In this document: in pieces, positions 20,292-31,488 of the stretch | How positions within the stretch are numbered: position 1 is the first letter of the stretch | Layout: each line of letters starts with the position of its first letter | Source of the DNA: Blasia pusilla | Taxonomy: Eukaryota; Marchantiophyta; Marchantiopsida; Blasiales | NCBI GenBank assembly: GCA_050084515.1 | Contig: CM114273.1 | Coordinates: 19,158,001 to 19,222,000 of the forward strand | Direction: 5' to 3' | Length of the DNA: 64,000 nt | The notes under the pieces: model-generated | Told to the model about the DNA's origin: nothing | Databases searched by the model: none | What the model saw: only the letters and a program-made list of their open reading frames with translations | Made by a program: the position numbers and the translations under genes

Positions 20292-22212
20292 ACCACTACT
20301 ATTTCTCGCACTACCCCATTCTTCCGAACCCTGGAAGAACGCCGTGATGACAACCCTGTCTCACCCGCTCAAGCACTCACACTCCTCGAGAGTCTCCCAC
20401 ACTCCTCACTAGCTCACCTATGCTAACATCAATCCCGTGATGACACACCCGGCCTCACATACACTCAACACTCGCGCTCACCATGAGCCTCCCAACTATC
20501 TCACCTAACCTAGCGACAATCTCTCGGGTCATACATGCGACCCCTACTCGACAACCGCCGTATATGCACCAACATGCTAGACATGAAAAAGTCTACACTC
20601 ATCACCATCACTGCACCCACCTAGCACCAGCTACTACCCGATACCCAACACTCTCAATCACACACGACAAGTGCGGGAAAAGGGACTCAAATGGATAACC
20701 TGGTCATGCCCTCCAACCTACGCACCATCAACACTCACTCCTCCATGTGGTATGGCAACCTCTGCAACACGACACTCTCCTCGACCAACACGTCGATCCT
20801 CCGGTCAACAGATCCGGACAACCCGTCGGCATCATGCGCACTGACACTCCATCGTCAACTCACCACAACTGAATACTCGTGCCATCACTCTACTACATGG
20901 TCAACCCTGACTCCTTCATGGAATACGACAACCTCAATAGCACAACCATCTCCTCGTACAACAAGTCGATCCTCTCGTCAGCGGATGCAAACTACTCGTC
21001 AACATCAGCACACTAACTCTCCGTTTTCAACCCATCGATGTAGAGGGTCCATCTTGACCCCAACCATGTAACTCTCCTAACAACATAAGCAGATCCAACT
21101 TGGTAACCTGGTCACCATGTCTTGAACCCTACCACGTCATCTAGATCCAACGCGTAACTAACTTCACTCCGTCTGGCTAAACTGCAACCGCGTACCTCGG
21201 TCCTACCTCGACCGACTCCATCCCCAATAGCGTGTCCTATGTTGCCGCATAGGACACGCCGCCCTATGCGGCAACATCCCTCCTACTTCTCTCAAACTCG
21301 CGCTCGTGTGGCCTGCTTCCCTATGCGTGGCCTTTACTCCCTTCCTAGCTCTGTACCTATACAAGTACGTACTAGGTACCACCGTACCTGGTCTAGAGCC
21401 TTAATGGCTCCTCCCGCTCTTCCAACTGCGTGGCCGCATCTCTCCTTTAGATCCCCCCATTATGCCTCTCTCTCTCTCTCTCCTGCGCGGCGGACCTTTG
21501 TACCTAACCGTGGCTTCCCTAACCTCCGTGGATGCCTTCAGCCTAACCGCCTTTAATGAGGGAGTGCGGCTCCCTATGTGCTCACCTCCAGCTCCCCCAA
21601 AATCTCGAAGCTGTGCGCAGCCCCGCACAACTCTCCCCTTCCCCATCTTTTGGCTTGTCCTTAGGAGCTCACCTGGCTCTATAGATCGACCTCCCTGGTC
21701 CGTGTCTTGGGACGTCGTTCTACTCCATGCGGGCACGAGTCCCTATGGATGGACCCTCTCATTCCTCCTACTTTGGAGTCATAATGACTCTCAAGACCCT
21801 CACTATCCTTCCGGCCAGGCTTGCCTCTGCATCATGTACCCGTGTGTAGCTCGTGTGTAGCCTGACCCCTATCACCTGCACGACCTAACCCTAGGCGACC
21901 TAGCCGCCCTTTACTTGACAGCCCCCTGGTGGCTGCAAGCCCTAACTCTCCTTCCGGCTTACTCCCGACATTCCCGCTATTAGATGACGCTACACCTGCC
22001 GTTATAACCTGTGCTACACCCTGCTGCTATCCCCCATAAACCCGCACCAGCAAAATCTGAAAAAATGGATAGCGCTTCCACACATAGCCTTCCAAACATA
22101 AAAAATGACACACAAACGTCAACAGTGTCTCCAGGGGCTCCCCGACCGAGGCAACTCGCTTGCCTACCTGCAAACAACGAATTCCTTGCCCCCTCGCATC
22201 TTTCTCATGTAA
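20292..22212 (-). other. DMP copy 2 5' leader
   Basis: CT-rich on the plus strand, no convincing gene. It contains two overlapping hairpins (21230-21277). A tRNA-like primer site could not be identified. The unusual length (~1.9 kb) of leader before gag is visible; its role is not. Confidence 0.55.
21230..21277. promoter_or_regulatory. Two mutually exclusive hairpins in the DMP leader
   Basis: Hairpin 1: GCGTGTCCTAT (21230-21240) pairs with ATAGGACACGC (21249-21259), 8-nt loop. Hairpin 2: ATGTTGCCGCATAGG (21239-21253) pairs with its exact complement at 21263-21277, 9-nt loop. They share bases 21239-21240 and 21249-21259, so they cannot form together. This is switch-like geometry; function unknown. 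Confidence 0.7.
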
Positions 22213-22689
22213 AAGTAAAGAGTTGTAAAAAATGGCACACACGGCCTAAAACTCCACTCCTCAATCTACATCGGCATATCGAGCCTCGTCCACCCTGTGT
22301 TATCAAGGAATCCGAACGCTAGCACCCTAGTCCTATCTCACACACATACAAGAGAGGTGCTCCAACGGCCCAACATGAGAAAGATGGATTAGGAAAGCCA
22401 TCTTCCTCTCTTATATAGGGTTGGGAAGAGCCAAAAGGCTCTTCCCCTAAAAATAGCCCTCCCCTTGGTAACCTACGCGCACAGGTTACCAAGGGCGGTG
22501 ACCTGGTCAACAAGTCACCCGGCTGTGAAAGAACTCAACATGAAAGTTGTTAGAAAGGACGTTCCTGACACAATGGACCTATCTTCAACCTCATCCGACA
22601 TCGTGGGTCAAAGTTACACTTAAGATAGTCCGCTGGCTCCTACGCCCTATCCACGATAGATCTTGGCCTATCGGCTACTCAGATGTGAC
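22213..22689 (-). repeat. DMP copy 2 5' terminal region
   Basis: Matches 9588-10064 closely, including the GGGAAGAGCC hairpin and the GCCTATCGGCTACTCAGATG end. On the minus strand it starts TGTCACATCTGAG. The 134-bp LTR is not found next to it, so either the 5' LTR was lost or this region is itself the missing part of a longer LTR. Confidence 0.7.
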
Positions 22690-22728
22690 AACCGTCACCA
22701 TCAACGGTCCACCGTCCACCGTCGGCCA

Positions 22729-23160
22729 CTTGGTTTGGTTTGGGATGACCAAGCACAGAGGTTGGTGTAGCCCAATGTCGATGAGTGAGAGTGAGCAATG
22801 GGATTCCCTACAAGAGTGACGGCAGTATCGTCACTATCAGAGGCATCACGACGTCATGTCTTGGGTCAGGCGATGGACCTGAACTGCTTGACATGGATTT
22901 TCAGCTTAGGATTAGCTGATCACCGCTGTTGCGTTGGTGAGCCCCATGCCTACCGAGATGGTTGAGGCAACGGCTGGGGGCGAGACCCGAGGAGATCAAC
23001 ACACCAAGGGTGATCGAGAGAGACACCCTTGGACTTCTTGGGATGTTTTGCAGGTACACCAGGAGATGATAGCCACAACATCAAGTGTGGTTCCGGGTAC
23101 TACACGTGGAGATGAGAGTTCTATTGTCCGAGATAGAGTTGCACCATAGCAACCACCGAC
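22729..23160 (+). pseudogene. DMP copy 3 methyltransferase C-terminus and linker
   Basis: Matches copy 1 from its SLVWNDEVQRLVEP segment onward, with ERAMGF-type remnants and the linker VSPMPTEMVEATAGGE through TSWDVLQVHQEM. It stays in the frame of the following RT (codons of 22934 and 23168 are in phase), with a TAG at about 23147. This is independent support that methyltransferase and RT are translated together. Confidence 0.75.
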
Positions 23161-23167
23161 ACCGGCA

Positions 23168-24231
23168 TTGGAGAGTCCTACTGTAGTCACGATGGAGACT
23201 TGGGAGCCAGATATGGGCCCTAAGTTGATAGGAGGAGAACGGCGCCGGATACACCAATTCCTTAGGAGTTATAGGAGTTGTTTTGCATTGAGTATGCATG
23301 ATTTGGGTACGTTGAAGGGTCCAGGGATCCGCATTGAGTTCTTGAGTGACACGCCAATCTTCCGACGACCCTATAGGTATAGTGACATGGAGAGGGCTCT
23401 CATTCAGAGTAGGAGCCATGACTTGGTTGGATCACGACTAGTGGAGATGTTGCATGGAGAGTATATATCTGCCACTATCATGCCCGCCAAGAAGGATGTG
23501 CATGGCAACTGGACGGACATGCGAATGTGTGGAGATTACCGACCTGTCAATTGGCAGACAAAGTCTGATAGGTATGCCATGCCCATCCCTGAGGAGATCT
23601 GATACGATTGGGCATGCAAAGGTCTTCAATTCATTGGATTTGTGAGCCGGATATCATTAGCTGCCTATCAGATTGGAGGACAGGCAGAAGACGACATTTT
23701 GGGGCATCGATCCTCATGGAAAGAATTGTTTGTACATGTGGCGGTTCTTACCATTCGGGTTAAAGAACACCTTGGCTGAGTTTCAGAGGATCATGGATAG
23801 GATCTTGGCAAGTCTAGATTTTGCTAGGTGTTATATTGATGACATCGTAGTGTTTAGCGCCACGGTTGAGAAGCATGAGCGACAGCTAGAGGAGGTGCTC
23901 CAACGATTGCAGTTACATGGGCTTAAGCTACATCCAGGCAAGTGCAAGTTCTTCTATGGCCAGATTGAGTACTTGGGTCATACAATATACCCAGGGGGCC
24001 TTGGTGTGCAACAGACAAAGGTAGAGGCTATTTCACGCATTCCACGTCCTACAGATGTGAGTCGAGTTCGTGCATTCCTGGGATTGGCGAACTTCTATCG
24101 ACGGTACGGAAAGGGTTTCAGTTCAATTGCGAAGCCCCTAAACTTGATGACAGGGTGGATTAGGAGTGGCACTGGGAGGATGAGCAAGAGAGAGCATTTT
24201 AGATGCTCAAGGACAGATTGACGTCTGCGCC
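23168..24231 (+). pseudogene. DMP copy 3 reverse transcriptase and connection
   Basis: Two open stretches (23168-23602; 23673-24221). Fingers: GPGIRIEFLSDTPIFRRPY, RMCGDYRPVNWQTKSDRY. Palm: WRFLPFGLKNTLAEFQRIMD and an intact YIDDIVVF (YIDD at 23832-23843). Connection: YLGHTIYPGGLGVQQTKVEA, RVRAFLGLANFYRRYGKGFS. A frameshift near 23600 breaks it. The best preserved RT of the DMP copies here. Confidence 0.88.
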
Positions 24232-25396
24232 TGTGATACCCACAATTTTGTAATCTTGAAGAATATATCTTTTTATTCAACGAAGACTCTTGTATATTAT
24301 GATTATGATTATGATTATCCATTATCATGAAGAAGAATAAGTGAGTCACCAAGCTCCTAAGACAAGGCAGAGAGATGGAAGATCAAGGATTTGCCTTAGA
24401 GGAGAATCAAAAGCTGTAACGAAGTATAAAGGATCAACGCGAAGCTCAGCGAAGCTTAACAAAGTCTAACGAAGCTCAACAAAGCTCTATATACGAGGTA
24501 CTTTGCTCTTCAACGAAGCACAAAGAACGAAGAACGAAGCAGGAAGAAGAATGAAGAACTTCGCCCTCCGGAAATTTAGCGCAGCGAAGCTCAGCATGAT
24601 TGAGATTCGAACCGACACATAGTTTAAACAATTAGACTAGGAAAGGGCACGACCCTTTGTATCAAGTTGGTAGTTAGAACAGTTTTGTACCGCGGATTCA
24701 CAGGGATTGTAGGAAAAGCTAAGAGAACCATAGATCTAGGTAGTTACAGATATTGAAGAGACACCAACTTCATCAAGAACGCTTCGGATCATAGAAACGA
24801 TCCTACTCTCGAGAATATTTAAGAAACAGGACAGAAGCTATTATCATCATTCGCTCATGAAGTCCTTATGCTGTAGGAATGGTCCGAGTGAGAGAGTTGT
24901 ACCCTCTAGAGCTTGTAGATACTTTGAAGTCTTCCAATTCTTGATGGAGTAGTAAAGCATTCATTCATTCATTCTGATGTGCGATGCTTATGTCTCGAAT
25001 ATTCTTTTGGGATGCTGAGTGAAGAGTGAATCAGAAAACCTTTCTCATCAATGGAATAATCAACATAAAGTTGTATGAAATCTGCTTTTTGAGAGAGAAT
25101 TGATTGAGTTCCAAAAGTAGGAGAAGCCGACTTTATTCTTGAGGTCTCTGTGAGGTTCCAAGATGTTGAGAGAACAAATTGCCTGGCGTTTTTAAACTCC
25201 ACTGAGAGAATTGAAGAAGAAAACATAGGTACTAAAAGGGATCGGAAGATGTTCTTGGAATATTACATTTGAATTACATAATCAATTACACTTTTACAAC
25301 ATAATCATCACTTTATACTCTCTTTTCATCCAACAATGATCCTCTTGGGGATGGAACTCTACAATTGTTGTAAATAAGAAACACTTAGACATTACA
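24232..25396 (+). repeat. Element A 5' LTR
   Basis: TGTGATACCC ... AGACATTACA. Contains many purine-rich CGAAGCTCA/GAACGAAG units (about 24417-24600) and a TATATA at about 24488. Compared with the 3' LTR it shows numerous substitutions and several indels, so the insertion is not recent. Confidence 0.93.
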
Positions 25397-25413
25397 TATA
25401 GTCGAAGACTTTT

Positions 25414-25431
25414 TGGCGCCTTTGCCGGGGA
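25414..25431 (+). promoter_or_regulatory. Element A primer-binding site (tRNA-Asp type)
   Basis: TGGCGCCTTTGCCGGGGA, 17 nt after the LTR, complements the 3' end of plant tRNA-Asp apart from one position (T for G in the CCGTTGCC part). Element B has lost the site: the sequence there reads ACGCCACGCTGG. Confidence 0.8.
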
Positions 25432-25798
25432 TCATATCCTTGGTGAGAAGGGAGAGAAAGACCCATGGGGAAGCAGGAACGGAGAAAGAAGCTTCGGCTC
25501 CTAGACAACCCCACATTCTAGTTCTTACTAAAGACCATCGGCTAGCTCTAGCGACCCCGTAAGACAATGTATGCTTGAAGATAACAATACGATTCTTTGC
25601 ATTGGTGCTAGAGAAGATAGGCCAACTAATTAGAATGGTCAAAGAACCGGTCGCCGAACGGTGCTTCGCCCATGGACAATAGTTGTACTTGGTGAAAACC
25701 CGGTACTTCTGTCTATGGGAGGAAAACCTGGCAGGAAGCGTAGGAGCACCAGGCACCCTCCTGTAGATGTCAAAAGAATCAGTAGTTAACCTCCATCC

Positions 25799-28047
25799 AT
25801 GGACCCTCACCCTATCGCCACCGTGGGGGTGAACGCAAGTTGCCAAATCTCCCAAGAGACTTATGGAAGGCTCTCAGCCCTCTTCGCGAGAGCAATGAGC
25901 CGATCGGGCGCAGATAAGCACCAGGAACAAGAACCGGCTTGGGGAGACCGCCTGGTTCGTCTCCGAGTCTTCGTCCTCGTCCGAAGACGAAGACCAAGAA
26001 GAAAGAACAGGAAAAATTCTCCACTACGTCCCCTGCCAGTTCGCAGTCGGACGAAGAGTCGTCCTGGGACCCCTTTGGGGAGTCAGGGAGCGAGGAGCCG
26101 ATCAGAGCACCTCGGGCGGCACCTTTACCTCCTCCCTCTCGAGCATCAAGCCCGGGAGCCAGTAGGAGAGCAGTGCCCATGGCCAACACTAGAAAAACTC
26201 TGCTAAGGTACCCCACCTTCGCTGGCGGCCGACGAGACGATGTGGATAACTTTATTCTTGAATTCACCCATGTCGCAAAAGCCAACGGGGAAGGGGCAGA
26301 GGAGGATTTGTTACGAGTCTTCCCGGGCCTGCTCAAGAAGCGAGCAAGCCAGTGGTATGAAGGTCTCGGAGCAGAAATCACGGAGACCTGGAAAAGGGTC
26401 GTGGAATCCTTCCTACATGAGTTCCGCGACTTGGAGTTTGAGGACAGGCTTCTTACAAAGCTTCGCGACCTGAAGCGTAGAAAGAAGGAGACCCTCCGGG
26501 AATATACCCAACGGTTCCGGAGCCTTTTGAATAAGCTAGAACACACGACTACCTCCCAATTGGTAGATTGGTTCGTGTCTAGCTTGTCCAAAGAAATGGA
26601 TCAGTATTTCCGGAGAGGCCAACGGGATTCCATGGAGGCGGTCATAGCCTCTGCTGAGGTGTACGAAGCCTTAGAAAAGTCCCGCCGAACACAAAGACCG
26701 CGTCACCAACGAAGAGGGGCGTCGCAGACTAGTGCTTCGTCCAAAGACGAAGCGTCCTCCATCGACACGGAATCCTCTACAGAGGATTCGTCCGAGTCCT
26801 CGGACTCGGAGCAGGAGGTAAAAGCTAAAAGGAAAGGGAAGAGCAGGCATCATCGCTCCCCCAAGCACCAGACTAAAACCCGACCAAGTACCAAGCGTCA
26901 TCCTCAGCGGTCGGAAAGTCCGGTAAGAGGGACGACAAGGAAGGCCGGCAAGTCGGCCATGGAGGAACTCAGTAAACAAATGGCTGAGTTGAAGGTACAT
27001 CTAGCGGCCCAAAAGGACCCCAAAAGACGACCCGGGCTGATGAGGCCCAATGTTTGGTGTAGTAGTTGTGGAACCCAGGGGCATACTGTACAAGAATGCC
27101 CTGCTCAGAGGGATCTGCGGTGGGTCCAGGAAGAGGCCCCTATTGAAGAAGGATGGTATGAACCAGAACAGTGGGAAGGGTGCTATGCCGTGCAAGCGGT
27201 GCCACCCCCAAACCCTGGAAGAAGCTGGATCACGCGGTATGTACCTCCGGAATACGGAGAACAGAGACCCCTACGACAGATTATGGGTGTGGCGGCCTTC
27301 ACGCCACCCATCAAGAGAAATTGTTGTATAAGCAGGGCTGAAGACACCATCGGGCCAATAATTGCCCAAACCGAAGCGACCGGTGGGACTCAATCCCTTA
27401 TCGGGAGGCGCAAGAAGAAGGGCGGGCACATGGCCGTGGAATGCCCGGAGCCTAAGGTCCCACGTTTGTTGGTCAGGTATGTAAATACTCCAGCGGCTCA
27501 ACCAGAGCCCAAGAACGATGTATATGTACAACTGGTCCGGGTGGAAGAAGTAGTGTCCCCGAGACCAAAGCGAGTCACCATCAGTGAGGAAGACTCGACC
27601 CAAGGGGCCAACGAAGAATCATCGGACTGGCCCAAAGAATTTCAAGAAACAGTGTTGGCGGTCACCACGAGATCAAAGAGTCAAACCGCGGGGACCCCAA
27701 AGGTAAAGAAGGGTGCTTTGTCTTCGCGCGAAGCTCGGGAGCCCAAGAACAAAGCGGTGAACACCTTACCTGCCGGAAAGGCCATCCTCAAAGGCGATGT
27801 GGACCCGGCCTTTGACCGAAGTCATCCGAAATACTTCCATCAGGATGTGGAGGACCAGGTCCGTGCTCAAGTCGCGGGAGGCCCGGGGAACCGAGGGGAA
27901 ACAGACCCCAGAGAAGACAAAGGCCAACCCAAGTACGACAGTCCAAGCCATGGCGACATCACCACTGGTCCTAGAAGCGTACGATTTACTGAGGGACTTG
28001 GCGTCAACCCCGGCCAACATAACCCTGCTATAGTTGCTAATGGATAA
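25799..28047 (+). pseudogene. Element A Gag
   Basis: The conserved start MDPHPIATVGV (25799) matches element B; the long frame opens at 25939 after a one-base shift. Capsid part: MANTRKTLLRYPTFAGGRRD, ASQWYEGLGAEITETWKRVV, FRDLEFEDRLLTKLRDLKRR, matching the Retrotrans_gag pattern. Then a Ser/acidic, Lys/Arg-rich region and a CCHC knuckle (CSSCGTQGHTVQEC, about 27058-27100). Element B has two more knuckles (CYNCGAAHHWANNC, CGNCKKGGHTAVEC); in A the region around 27320-27430 is frame-shifted so these are lost. Role: particle assembly and RNA packaging. The reading is long but probably altered in its N-terminal 50 residues and knuckle region. Confidence 0.85.
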
Positions 28048-28122
28048 CCCAGTATACGGAAAAATCTTGCAGAAAGAGAAAATCATGCATAAACGACCAG
28101 GAAGTCGGAGAAGCATCTGCCA

Positions 28123-31100
28123 GTGGTGGATTTGTTCCGTATCGAAGTCGAGGACTTGGGAGCCCCAGAAGTGGAGGTGGAGATTGAGGGCCATACTATT
28201 AAGAAGGTCCCCATTGATTCAGGAAGCGGAATCAATATTATGACGGAGCAAACAGCTCGGGCCCTAGGGTACACGGTGTACGAGCCCACAGACAAGTATT
28301 TGCGGTTTGCGGATCAATCCCGGAAGAGACCCCTCGGACAGCTCACGCAAATTCCGACCATGCTCGGGGGGGTGTTGTTTATGTTGGACTACTTAGTCTT
28401 GCAGCCCTTGACCGCGACGGGCTATCCTTTGCTCATCGGAAGACCTTGGCTGTATGGCGCGAGGGTGACTACAGATTGGAAAAGGCGACGGTTCACGTTC
28501 CAGGCGCCGAATCAGGACTCGAAGCGGCTCATCAAGCTGTCGTGGAAACCTCGACCACCCCAAGGAGAGACGCCACCGACTGACGACGGTTATACGTCAT
28601 ATCAAGACAACACCACCGCTACTGAGTCCTCGTCCAATGTATATTATTTAGAATGTTATGAAATAGACGAGGAGGCAGTACCCTCCAAGCCAAGGTCGAC
28701 TCGAGAGGAAGAGAAGCTAGGTCATAGCACCTTCCAGTTTACAGAAAACATGGTTCAGGAGCAGGACTACGTTCAGGTCAATATTGCAGATCAAAAGTCT
28801 CTACGCCTTTCGGCGGATTTGTCTCCTACCACACTTATAAAATATATAAGACTACTATTTGAGTATTTGGATGTCTTTGCATACTCTATGGATGAAATGA
28901 GAGGCATTCCCGCACAATATGGTGAACACCGAATTGATCTTAAAGAAGGCGCGGTCCCGGTGCGAATGCGACAATATCGACTGAACCCAAAGTACTCATT
29001 GTTAGTCAAGGACGAGATCGATCAGCGTCTCGGGGCAGGAATAATCTATCCGGTGTTAAGCAGCAAGTGGGTGTCGCCCATCATAATTGTGCCTAAAAAA
29101 CAAACGGGCAAAATCCGAGTGTGCCAGGACTATCGGAAATTAAATGCGGCCACCTTAAAAGACCACCATCCTCTACCTTTCACTGACAGTATTTTGGATA
29201 AAGTGGCCGGGCACGAGCGTTATACCTTCTTGGACGGATATTCGGGGTACAACCAGGTATCCATACAAGAAAAGGATCGTCCCCTCACAACGTTCACGAC
29301 GGACTGGGGAACTTTCGCATATCGCGTAATGCCTTTTGGGTTGTGCAATGCCCCAGCTACTTTCCAACGGATGATGAACTCCATCTTCCAGGAGTATCTT
29401 CGGAAGTTCGTGGAAATCTTTTTAGACGATTTTTGTATCTTTAGCACGGAGGCCGAACATCTTGAAAAGTTAGAGTTAACACTCGCACGCTGTCGCGAAG
29501 TGCATTTGTCCCTTCATCCGGACAAATCCTATATCGCTATGAAACAAGGAATTCTTCTGGGACACCGAGTGTCGGCGCAAGGAATTGAGGTCGACAAGGC
29601 CAAGGTGGATATTATCATCGCATTGGAACCACCCACTAATCTCCGGGAATTGAGAGGATTCTTGGGACATGTCGGGTATTATCGACGGTTCATTAAAGAT
29701 TACGCGGTAAAAGCGGGCGCTCTTATTGCATTACTTAAGAAGACCACCGAATGGGAGTGGACACCAGCGTGCCAAGTGGCATTTGACACCTTAAAAGATG
29801 CATTGCAAAAGGCTCCTGTACTTCCGGTCCCCGATTGGACCAAACCCTTCCACGTGTATGTGGACACATCCTCATTTGCCATTGGAGTAGTGCTCAGCCA
29901 ATTGGATGAGCACAAACATGATTTTCCAATTTACTACGCCGGCCGACAACTATCGGCGGCAGAGCAGAAATATACAACCACCGAACGAGAGGCGTTAGGC
30001 ATGGTCTTCTCATGTAAAAAGTTCCGACACTATTTATTAGGGTACGAATTTGTCTTTCATGTGGATCATTTTGCACTCAGACCCTTAATGGTGAAAGCCG
30101 ACCTGTCAGGACGCATTGCACGGTGGATCTTGTTGCTACAAGAATTCACATTCAAAGTTGTGACCCGTGCCGGCAAGGTGCATACCAATGCCGATTTTCT
30201 TTCCTGGTTGAGGATGACAAACGCGGACCTCACCCAATCTGTCGATGATACCTTTCCCGATGAAGATCTGTTCCAGATAACAAAGGAACGGTTGAGCCAA
30301 TCGTTTTATGAGGATATTCTGCGATTTCTAATGACTCTGCGACTTCCTACCCCGATGACAGCGGAAGAACACGCAGTTTTTTTACATCGGATAAGCCCTT
30401 ATGAGATCTGTCAAGGGGTCTTATTCAAATTAGGTGCTGATGAAGACCATCGAAGATGCTTAGAAGCTGAAGTGGTTCCCCAGGTCATCAAAGCTCTGCA
30501 TATGGTTGATTCCGGTGGACACTATGCGGTAAAAAATACCGTGAAGAAAATTTTGGCCGCACGTTATTGGTGGCCGACTATGTACAAAGACGTAGGTAAC
30601 TTTATTCGGAGTTGTGATGCCTGCCAAAGGGCAGGTCGACCCACGGCGACTACGCGGTGGCCTTTGGTCCCCAGCATGCCCCTAGCTCCTTTTGAAAAAT
30701 GGGGCATTGACTTCGTGGGCCCTATCTCCCCGGCCACTCGCCAAACCCGGCGGAAGTATATTCTTATCGCCACAGACTATTGTACTAAGATGGTTGAAGC
30801 AGTAGCCACGCGGAAAGATGACAGCGAAACGGTGGCTAAGTTTTTAAACGAGATGATTATCACGCGTTATGGCTGTCCGTTGGAACTAGTAAGTGACCGG
30901 GGTACGAACTTCTTGAACCAGACTATTGAGTCTCTCACTTCCCACTTTCTCATTAAGCATCGAAAAACCACTCCCTACAACCCTAAAGCCAACGGGTTGA
31001 CGGAAAAATCAAACGGCCTCATTTGCCGAATATTGAATCGATTAACAGTAACCTATTCCTATGATTGGCACACAAAAATTGCCCCGGCATTATGGGCGTA

Positions 31101-31488
31101 CCAAACAGCTGAGAAGGTGACGACAAAATACACCCCGTTCTTCCTAACTTATGGCGTACATCCCTTAACACCTATTCAATGGGCGTTGCCCACTTATCGG
31201 GTATTGGAGGGCACAAGAACGGAAGCTGCGGGCGAAGTTATCGAACACAGGAATGAGACCCTAGTGGAGTTGGAAGAAGCACGCATGCTCGCGTTACGCC
31301 AGATAGCCCAAGTGCAAAAAGAACGTAAGAAACGTTACGATCGACATCTCCGGCCACAATCTATCAATGTTGGCGACTTAGTGCTATTGTATGATAACCG
31401 GCGACTAAAGTTCCCCGGAAAATTAAAATTAAATTGGATGGGACCCTACCGGGTATTGGCCATCTATGATAATGGATCCCCCAATTAG
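28123..31488 (+). CDS. Element A Pol: protease, RT, RNase H, integrase
   Basis: 1121 codons without a stop. Protease: VPIDSGSGINIM at residues ~29-40. RT: KIRVCQDYRKLNAATLKDHH, YRVMPFGLCNAPATFQRMM, active site FLDDFCIF (near nt 29420). RNase H: FHVYVDTSSFAIGVVLSQ, TTEREALGMVF, HVDHFALRPL. Integrase: HHCC zinc domain (H..H in VDSGGHYAVKNTV, CDACQRAG), catalytic GIDFVGPI, LVSDRGTNF and NGLTEKSNG. The GPY module is KLKLNWMGPYRVL. Compared with B (NGSLQLETLQGESL), one base is missing near 31478, giving an early stop and loss of ~30 C-terminal residues. It may be near-functional up to that point. Gag and Pol are in the same frame, separated by stops. Confidence 0.93.
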   Translation: MVDLFRIEVEDLGAPEVEVEIEGHTIKKVPIDSGSGINIMTEQTARALGYTVYEPTDKYLRFADQSRKRPLGQLTQIPTMLGGVLFMLDYLVLQPLTATGYPLLIGRPWLYGARVTTDWKRRRFTFQAPNQDSKRLIKLSWKPRPPQGETPPTDDGYTSYQDNTTATESSSNVYYLECYEIDEEAVPSKPRSTREEEKLGHSTFQFTENMVQEQDYVQVNIADQKSLRLSADLSPTTLIKYIRLLFEYLDVFAYSMDEMRGIPAQYGEHRIDLKEGAVPVRMRQYRLNPKYSLLVKDEIDQRLGAGIIYPVLSSKWVSPIIIVPKKQTGKIRVCQDYRKLNAATLKDHHPLPFTDSILDKVAGHERYTFLDGYSGYNQVSIQEKDRPLTTFTTDWGTFAYRVMPFGLCNAPATFQRMMNSIFQEYLRKFVEIFLDDFCIFSTEAEHLEKLELTLARCREVHLSLHPDKSYIAMKQGILLGHRVSAQGIEVDKAKVDIIIALEPPTNLRELRGFLGHVGYYRRFIKDYAVKAGALIALLKKTTEWEWTPACQVAFDTLKDALQKAPVLPVPDWTKPFHVYVDTSSFAIGVVLSQLDEHKHDFPIYYAGRQLSAAEQKYTTTEREALGMVFSCKKFRHYLLGYEFVFHVDHFALRPLMVKADLSGRIARWILLLQEFTFKVVTRAGKVHTNADFLSWLRMTNADLTQSVDDTFPDEDLFQITKERLSQSFYEDILRFLMTLRLPTPMTAEEHAVFLHRISPYEICQGVLFKLGADEDHRRCLEAEVVPQVIKALHMVDSGGHYAVKNTVKKILAARYWWPTMYKDVGNFIRSCDACQRAGRPTATTRWPLVPSMPLAPFEKWGIDFVGPISPATRQTRRKYILIATDYCTKMVEAVATRKDDSETVAKFLNEMIITRYGCPLELVSDRGTNFLNQTIESLTSHFLIKHRKTTPYNPKANGLTEKSNGLICRILNRLTVTYSYDWHTKIAPALWAYQTAEKVTTKYTPFFLTYGVHPLTPIQWALPTYRVLEGTRTEAAGEVIEHRNETLVELEEARMLALRQIAQVQKERKKRYDRHLRPQSINVGDLVLLYDNRRLKFPGKLKLNWMGPYRVLAIYDNGSPN

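Larger units (their letters stand above)
13029..22689 (-). mobile_element. DMP copy 2: near full-length gypsy element with methyltransferase and PHD finger
   Basis: Reading from 20291 down to 14829 on the minus strand, Gag, zinc knuckle, protease, methyltransferase, RT and RNase H all lie in one frame broken only by in-frame stops; integrase and PHD continue in neighbouring frames after small indels. The 3' side ends with a PPT-like GCTAGGGGAAC and a 134-bp LTR. The 5' side ends with a ~480-bp region also present in the 618-bp unit. The flanks do not show a target duplication: left is R0, right is DMP copy 3. This is the best template for the family. Confidence 0.88.
22729..24231 (+). mobile_element. 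DMP copy 3, first part
   Basis: Plus-strand DMP starting within the methyltransferase C-terminus and running to RNase H, where element A interrupts it at 24231. It resumes at 35026. The preceding 40 bp (22690-22728) hold short ACCGTC repeats and form the junction with copy 2. Confidence 0.88.
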
